From NCBI GenBank assembly GCA_946894095.1, contig OX335656.1, positions 5,905,001-5,969,000 on the forward strand: a DNA stretch of 64,000 nt, in the 5' to 3' direction. A model generated the notes under the pieces. That model ran no database searches and was not told where the DNA came from. It saw only the letters and a program-made list of their open reading frames with translations. The position numbers were made by a program, and so were the translations under genes. This DNA is from Incurvaria masculella (lineage: Eukaryota; Arthropoda; Insecta; Lepidoptera; Incurvariidae). This document shows positions 58,358 to 64,000 of this stretch, one piece after another (position 1 is the stretch's first letter; each line of letters begins with the position of its first letter).

Positions 58358-58410
58358 AAAACCGGCCAAGTGCGAGTCGGACTCGCACACGAAGGGCTCC
58401 GTACCATTAT
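58358..58410 (-). mobile_element. MINE-2-like terminal fragment
   Basis: AAACCGGCCAAGTGCGAGTC through GAAGGGCTCCGTACCAT is only the hairpin-bearing terminus. The rest of the element is absent. Confidence 0.8.
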
Positions 58411-58599
58411 ACGAAATTTCAAAATCAGAAACTAGATTTGATCCATGAAAGGAATTCGGGAATTAATACTAATAAATTTCAATGATTATTGTTTTACAAG
58501 AATATAAAATAAATTTTATATGTAAAATAAAGATGTCATCACTTAATATATCATGAATATTTAATTACTCACTACATTAATAAAATTTTGATCAATGTT

Positions 58600-58885
58600 T
58601 GACCGAGCGAAGAGCTAAGCTCGAGCGACGTGTCTGCGTTTCAGATTGGGCAAAAATGTCTCTTCTCTACAGGTCGCATTTATCAACCGATTCTCGAGAA
58701 ATTGTTTTGAGCTGGATCCATAATTTTTATTTATAATTTATCAGTCGAGCCAGTCTTTGCAAAGTTATTCAAAATGTACACTATTATAAATTGACACTTC
58801 GTTTGACAATTAATATGGTACGAAATGCAACTGAACATTATATTTAATCACTGACTTGCCTGATCACCCAACGAGAAAATGTACC
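58600..58885 (+). repeat. Dispersed repeat related to the right part of the 825-bp duplication
   Basis: TTTGACCGAGCGAAGAGC, CAGATTGGGCAAAAATGTC, CTCTACAGGTCGCATTT and CAGTCGAGCCAG appear in the same order at 3625-3895. Then ATTTAATCACTGACTTGCC follows. The class is unknown. Confidence 0.65.
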
Positions 58886-59575
58886 GCGCGCACCTCGTTT
58901 AATACCCTTGAAACGAATTTTGTTCTCGCAACGTTGAAATACTTGAAAGTACTTATTTAATAATTTTTTTTTTTTTTGATCTTGTTAACTTATGACGTAA
59001 ATTCACTGACATGAATAAACTTATACTTGTACTAATCCGGAGTGCCCGCTTGCCAGATAAAGAGCCACTTCTTTAATATATATTCTTTGGTTGCAAATCT
59101 TTATGCCCAACTATCAAATATTGCTGATTGAATTTACGATTCGATGTTTACTTTTCGAATTACTATTATCTATCTTCAAACATTTGGCGACACCTATGTT
59201 CTTTTTTTTTACCTAATTTAAAATAAATTGACGTACTGGTATAACTTTGCTCAGTAAGTCCTGCCCATTCACATTTTTTTTATTTAGCAACACATTATAG
59301 TGTTTTATCTGCAAAAGGAGTCCATACTTTTCATTGAATATATATTCCAAAGATTTGTTTTTGCATATCTAACTGAAATAAGACGATATTATGCACTAGA
59401 AGTATCTAGAAGAACCTGTAGCATTCTTATACAAGGTGAGTTTACGTCAACTATATGAAAATCAACAGTATAATCTTAGAATCAAAAAGTAGGGTTCTGA
59501 CCTAGTATATTTTTTTAAGATTCGTCGGGTATTTAGGTATATAGGTTCCAAACGGAGCCTATATTGACGCCAGAA

Positions 59576-59702
59576 ATTCTCACCTGTGAGTGTAGTGACT
59601 CACCGGTTGTTTACAATACTTATGAAATGACAGCCACAAATAAAGTTCTCTGACTGACCGATGAGTCACCAGTGACTCACTGGTGACTCACGGGTGAGAA
59701 TC
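59576..59702. mobile_element. Small foldback element built of TGACTCA motifs
   Basis: ATTCTCACCTGTGAGTG at the left pairs with CACGGGTGAGAATC at the right. CACCAGTGACTCACTGGTG is an internal palindrome. TGACTCA or TGAGTCA occurs repeatedly. No coding sequence is present. Confidence 0.65.
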
Positions 59703-60830
59703 TCATGAGTAGATCCGCTGCTAACTAGCTGCAGAGTTCAATAGCCTCTCTATGTGACCAGATTTTTGGGCTGAGCAACGTTTCTAAAGCGCCAAATACA
59801 GCCCATATTAAATTAGGTAACTTAATTCGTTTAAAAGAAAATAAAAATATTGTAATCAACTCGAATTAACCACAATTTGATCTAAATTCTTGATTTATTT
59901 TAATCCTTAAACCTTCTGATAAGTCGATGTAAATGCACCCTCTAAATAACATGTGATGTTAGTTAGTTTATGTATTGAAACACAATTTGGTACTTTAACC
60001 TCAATAATTTCTAATCACCAACACAAACAGTACGCCTGGGCTTATGTTTTCCACACGGAACCCACTTAACTTAAAATACAAACAGTTCAATCCGCCCAGT
60101 TTGGATGCAAAAAAACTGTTACGTTTCATGTCAAAAATTAGCGCCAATGTCGCTTCTGGGAAATTAAAAAGTGACCTTAACAAATCAGAGGTAAGAAACG
60201 ATTTGGCTCGACGGTCCGTGTTTTAGTTTTGACAGAGATAGACATTTGTATAGCGTTTAACACGGTTCTAATGACTTCAGTGTAGGTGTGAACTGGTGAT
60301 AATGGCGTGGGTTGAGCAGATAAGGCAAGTCTTTCTGAACACTCTCACGGTCGGTTTGTGGAAGATATTAACGGCTATCGAACTAGACATGCGATGGAGC
60401 ATGACACATACTAAACTCGTGCACGCTTAACTTATAAACAAATGAGCGACGCTTGTTTGTAGTAAACATATAACACTGTTTAATTAATTATTTTACTAAT
60501 GAAATCACCAGCACCCGTCATAGGTTATTAAGTTGACGACGGCTTTTACACCATAGAATACTTGTGAGACTATTCATGTTGTACAAGCAACTTTGTTATG
60601 TAAGTAATTTATATTTCTAATCCATTTGCATTGAAGGTGGCTGCTTCTTTTGTATTGGTTCTTACCAAAAATTTAGATCTAAGTATGTATTTCATTAATG
60701 TGGCCGGAAAACTCGTTAAGTTTCTATGCGGATTTTTCTTTACTAAGTTGATCGAATCCACTGATCATTCGGCTTTGATGCAACTTTAAATAAATAAAAA
60801 TGAATTTAAACAAATTAAATTAAATTAAAT
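59703..60830. other. Non-coding stretch
   Basis: 60001-60226 has opposing 60-codon frames around AATCAGAGGTAAGAAACG, a donor-like site, but no recognisable protein. The rest is AT-rich. Confidence 0.35.
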
Positions 60831-60974
60831 GCCCGTTGGTCAGACGATATACGTCAGGGTAAATACTGGCGAAGAAAAACAGGAGACCGCACAACTCGGC
60901 GAAGTCTGGGGGAGGCCTACGTCCAGCAGTGGACAGCAAAAGGCAGAAGAAGAAGAACGTATTATGAAACCTAA
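60831..60974 (+). mobile_element. RTE-type LINE, last 47 residues of the RT protein
   Basis: The frame reads ARWSDDIRQGKYWRR and then SLGEAYVQQWTAKGR before TAA at 60972. RWSDDI ... LGEAYVQQW is the extreme C-terminus of RTE-like endonuclease-reverse transcriptases widespread in Lepidoptera. Severe 5' truncation removed the rest. The stop lies 22 bp before the 61-kb palindrome. Confidence 0.82.
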
Positions 60975-60996
60975 ACATGTTCACTGATAATAAAAG

Positions 60997-61322
60997 ATTA
61001 TGTCTTCCTACAGAACCAATACGGTGAAAACAAATAAATAAGTTAATGAATAAATAAGAAAAACAGCTAATCTGGTTGTATGTAGCTGAACGCCCCCTCT
61101 TGTGTCCCGCGCCGCCGTCTCTATGCGGATCGGATGGCGCGAGCCGCGCCCCTGGAGCTGCAATGGGGTGCAGGGAGTGCAGGATCGGGAATCGGGAGCC
61201 GATCCTGAAACATAACATAGATATCGTAAACAGCAGTAATATTTCGGCATTCGCCGTTATCAAACTGAATTTTATTTGCTATGGCAACGGTGTTTTTAAT
61301 TTTGGCATCGTGTGAAAAAAGT
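60997..61322 (+). repeat. 662-bp palindrome, left arm
   Basis: The arm is the reverse complement of 61333-61658. I find one mismatch over 326 bp (61224, ATAGATATCG against ATCGATATCG). It includes a GC-rich core (GTCCCGCGCCGCCGTCTC). The identical frames on both arms follow from the symmetry and are not genes. Confidence 0.95.
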
Positions 61323-61332
61323 AGGGTCGATA

Positions 61333-61658
61333 ACTTTTTTCACACGATGCCAAAATTAAAAACACCGTTGCCATAGCAAATAAAATTCAGTTTGATAACG
61401 GCGAATGCCGAAATATTACTGCTGTTTACGATATCGATGTTATGTTTCAGGATCGGCTCCCGATTCCCGATCCTGCACTCCCTGCACCCCATTGCAGCTC
61501 CAGGGGCGCGGCTCGCGCCATCCGATCCGCATAGAGACGGCGGCGCGGGACACAAGAGGGGGCGTTCAGCTACATACAACCAGATTAGCTGTTTTTCTTA
61601 TTTATTCATTAACTTATTTATTTGTTTTCACCGTATTGGTTCTGTAGGAAGACATAAT
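61333..61658 (-). repeat. 662-bp palindrome, right arm
   Basis: The arm is separated from the left by only ten bases (61323-61332). Homology ends at GACATAAT, where the flanks become unrelated. Confidence 0.95.
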
Positions 61659-61804
61659 ATTAATAACAACGATTGTTGTTTTTGTGTTTGTTGTAGAGAC
61701 AGCACCATAACCGATAATAAAAGATGGTTGAATAATACCAAAACTCTCCATTACCCGATCACCTTTACCCGAAAATCGGATACAAATTGTCATCAATTTC
61801 CTGT

Positions 61805-62029
61805 AAAAGCGGCCAAGTGTGAGTCGGGCTCGCACGCGAAGGGTTCCGTACAAAATTTGACACAAACCAATATTTGACTCGAAAAAGTTTTTTGTGTGCC
61901 TTTAATTTAAATTTTACTATTCCGTTAAGGAATAGGTTATGTTAATAGGTTCGGTCGGACGGACAGACGGAAGAACAGCGGAGGCTTAGTAATAGGGTTC
62001 CGTTTGGCACCCTCTGGGTACGGAACCCT
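61805..62029 (-). mobile_element. MINE-2-like MITE, internally deleted
   Basis: AAGCGGCCAAGTGTGAGTCG opens and GGGTACGGAACCCT closes the copy. The middle block with GGCAAAATAAATAC and AGCTGCCTACC is lost, and the GACG run is short and mixed. Confidence 0.85.
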
Positions 62030-62034
62030 GACAA

Positions 62035-62645
62035 CGTCAAACACATTAAATTTTTTACCACTTATTCTGTGGTTTCAATTCTGCAACCTGTCAAAATCAG
62101 ACTCGGACCAGCGATTTGTTTGAAAACGCGGAGTCGGCGTGAACGGCAACGTCAACGTATTTACGGAGACGATGCGTTATCTGTCAAATCAAACTTAGAC
62201 TCGCGCGCGCTCTTCGATTGTCCAAACCACGTCCAAACGCTAGTCGATCGGTTTGGCGTAAACGACACTTTAGCTGAGACCTCCAACTTGAGGCTCTGAG
62301 CTCCTAGTCCCTGTTGGCACCTAAATTGGCGTTTACGGCGCTTCGAAGTTACGTAAAAACTTCAAACTCCATATAAGTTGTTACTAGGTATTCTGTGGTA
62401 TTACTTCTTCAAGCTGTCAAAGCCAAACTCGGACTTCCGATTTGTATGAAAACGCGGAGTCGGCGTAAACGGCAACGTCGACGTATTAACGGCAACGTTG
62501 AATAAGCTATCAAATCAAACTCAGTCTCGCAAATGTTAGTTAGCTTAACGCCCACTGCGCGCGCTCTTAAATTTTTTCATACATTTGAAAACGCCAATCG
62601 ATCGGTTTGCCGTAAACGCCAATTTAGGTGACAGCTGGGTCTAAG
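62035..62645 (+). repeat. Degenerate tandem pair, ~320-bp units
   Basis: ATTCTGTGGT, CAAACTCGGAC-like, AACGCGGAGTCGGCGT and GATCGGTTTGGCGTAAACG/GATCGGTTTGCCGTAAACG occur twice about 320 bp apart. One further unit lies inverted at 39530-39735. The class is unknown. Confidence 0.75.
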
Positions 62646-63083
62646 GTCTCTGGTAACAACAGTACCAAAGTCCGATACAAGAGAAAAAAATATTCCAAGG
62701 GAATGTGAATTTGAGTCGTCTTTTTAAACATCGCAGCGCTAATTTTATTAATCTTTACCCCTGCTTCTATTCCTCAGGGAGTGGGAGCGCGCGTCACTGT
62801 TGTTTTCATTACACTTTCATCCCTGTAATAACCGATGTCACACAGGGAACATTACATCTAACTTTTATTTTTGTTTTCGCTGCAAAAGAGAATAAATGAT
62901 GGGTGAACATATGAAACACGTGGTAGATAAAATAACATAATTAAATATTGACTTTACATATAGTATGTACAGAAATAGTCACAGGTAAAACTTGATTCTG
63001 TACGCGAATCTAAATAGATTTTGTGCCACGATTTTTTTAAAGGACTCCTACATATAAAGCTGGGAAAATAAAAATATTTGGCC
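62646..63083. other. Non-coding stretch
   Basis: No gene or repeat is recognised. A 64-codon frame at 62705 lacks known motifs. Confidence 0.4.
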
Positions 63084-63087
63084 TTAA

Positions 63088-63633
63088 GGTGGCCCAACCC
63101 GGCGGGCCTAACTCATTCGCGGGCACGGTACAAAACCGTGCTGTTGCGCTCTGGGACCTTCTCTGTTTTAAAGAATAAGACAGGCTCCGTGATGAGGAAG
63201 ATGTAACATTTCCACAAAAAAGACAATGTGCATAGTGTATGATTTGGTAAGATTTACGAAAATTTTAATTTCAAAACGACTTATAGCTAAAAGTAAACCA
63301 CGACCGCTGTAGTCAAAAATCTAACAAAAACCAAATAGATCATAAATCTTGATTAAATAAGCTATGTCTGATGACTAATCTTTTTACGATGTTCTTACTT
63401 TATTATTGCGTAATCCACCTCCAAAATTATTGTATAAAACGCACGCGCGAAAAATTCGAACTTTCGGACCTTATAACTTAGAAACCAAACACAATTTTAC
63501 AATGCCAATAGTCATCAGACATCTAGTTCGATCAAATAAAGCAATTTTGAGCAAAATTTTGGATCTCTGACAAGAAATATGGGCGTGATCTTCTTTCCCC
63601 TTTTGTATGGGGAGATGAGCGGGTTGGGCCACC
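63088..63633 (+). mobile_element. TTAA MITE, complete copy
   Basis: GGTGGCCCAACCCG and its perfect inverse CGGGTTGGGCCACC bound 546 bp, flanked by TTAA at 63084-63087 and 63634-63637. The interior matches copies at 15470 and 27521. It has no protein. It is the reference copy for the family in this window. Confidence 0.88.
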
Positions 63634-63637
63634 TTAA

Positions 63638-64000
63638 AAAAAGTCTTCAAACGATGAAGAGAATTCTCTGTTTATATAAATTGTGTGGATGGACGGAGAT
63701 ATTAAAATAATGTATTCAATTCTATTGACCATTTAAAAGATCTGGATTAGGAACCGTACTAATATCACGAAATCTCTTAGGTAAAAATTTAATAATTATA
63801 ACACGGTGGTGACGTGTGAACCGACCCCAAATGTATCCCCGCCGTGTGGACAGGCTTAGCGTCATTCTATGAGCGTTAAGCTGATATATTATATTCTGTG
63901 GCGCGCGCTTTTTCGGGAATGACGGCGTCTGCGCAGTATTTTTGTTTGGCTAATGTAATATTTTGTTCTTGTGTGCACTTGTAGTTTGGAAATAAAAACC
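63638..64000. other. Window edge, possible LTR start
   Basis: 63800-64000 shows a GC-richer block with ACGGTGGTGACGTGTGAACC and ends AATAAAAACC, a polyadenylation-like signal. This is reminiscent of an LTR, but the window stops and no primer-binding site or partner LTR can be seen. Confidence 0.2.

Noticed and set aside
61076..61579. Identical 79-residue frames on both strands (MYVAERPLLCP...)
   Set aside because: They are mirror images produced by the 662-bp palindrome. The translation has no known domain and the opposite strand is equally open.

Overview
This window reads as repeat-rich nuclear DNA of an insect, most likely a moth or butterfly. Three things point that way. At least 13 copies of a (GTCC)n-bearing element match what I know of the lepidopteran MINE-2 family. 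Short runs of the insect telomere unit TTAGG/CCTAA occur. Several retroposon tails are of types common in Lepidoptera. I found no host protein-coding gene that I can defend. The only long intact coding capacity belongs to a rolling-circle transposon, so the window looks like heterochromatin, a W chromosome or a large intergenic tract.

Layout. 0-5 kb: AT-rich DNA, a MITE remnant, and an exact 825-bp tandem duplication whose two copies are separated by exactly (CCTAA)8. 4.9-7.7 kb: a SINE with a 5S rRNA-like head, a LINE 3' fragment and a truncated MINE-2-like element. 7.77-9.82 kb: a 100-bp satellite of about 20 units whose higher-order period changes from about 400 to 300 bp. 10-17.3 kb: two MINE-2-like copies, a tRNA-like sequence, a TTAA-flanked MITE carrying a nested tRNA-headed SINE, and an RTE/SINE tail.

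18.0-25.3 kb: a Helitron/Helentron on the minus strand. It has an OTU protease ORF and a 1880-aa Rep-helicase ORF separated by a frame change, three ~150-bp tandem repeats upstream, and a 3' end duplicated in inverted orientation. 26-34 kb: SINE, MITE, MINE-2-like and LINE fragments plus a cox1-derived nuclear mitochondrial insertion. 35-38.6 kb: a Harbinger-like MITE, a composite locus of minisatellites around a tandemly duplicated GC-rich unit, and a foldback element with a TTAGG core. 39-53 kb: SINEs, LINE C-terminal fragments, a head-to-head Penelope-like structure, and MINE-2-like and other MITE copies. 55-64 kb: more SINE fragments, a small foldback element rich in TGACTCA, an RTE LINE terminus abutting a 662-bp near-perfect palindrome, a degenerate tandem repeat and a complete TTAA MITE.

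How the parts relate. The Helitron could supply rolling-circle activity to non-autonomous relatives, and LINEs could mobilise the SINEs, but nothing in the window shows such partnerships directly. Most other elements are truncated, nested or inverted, consistent with accumulation in poorly recombining DNA. Family names rest on recognition of motifs, not on a database search.
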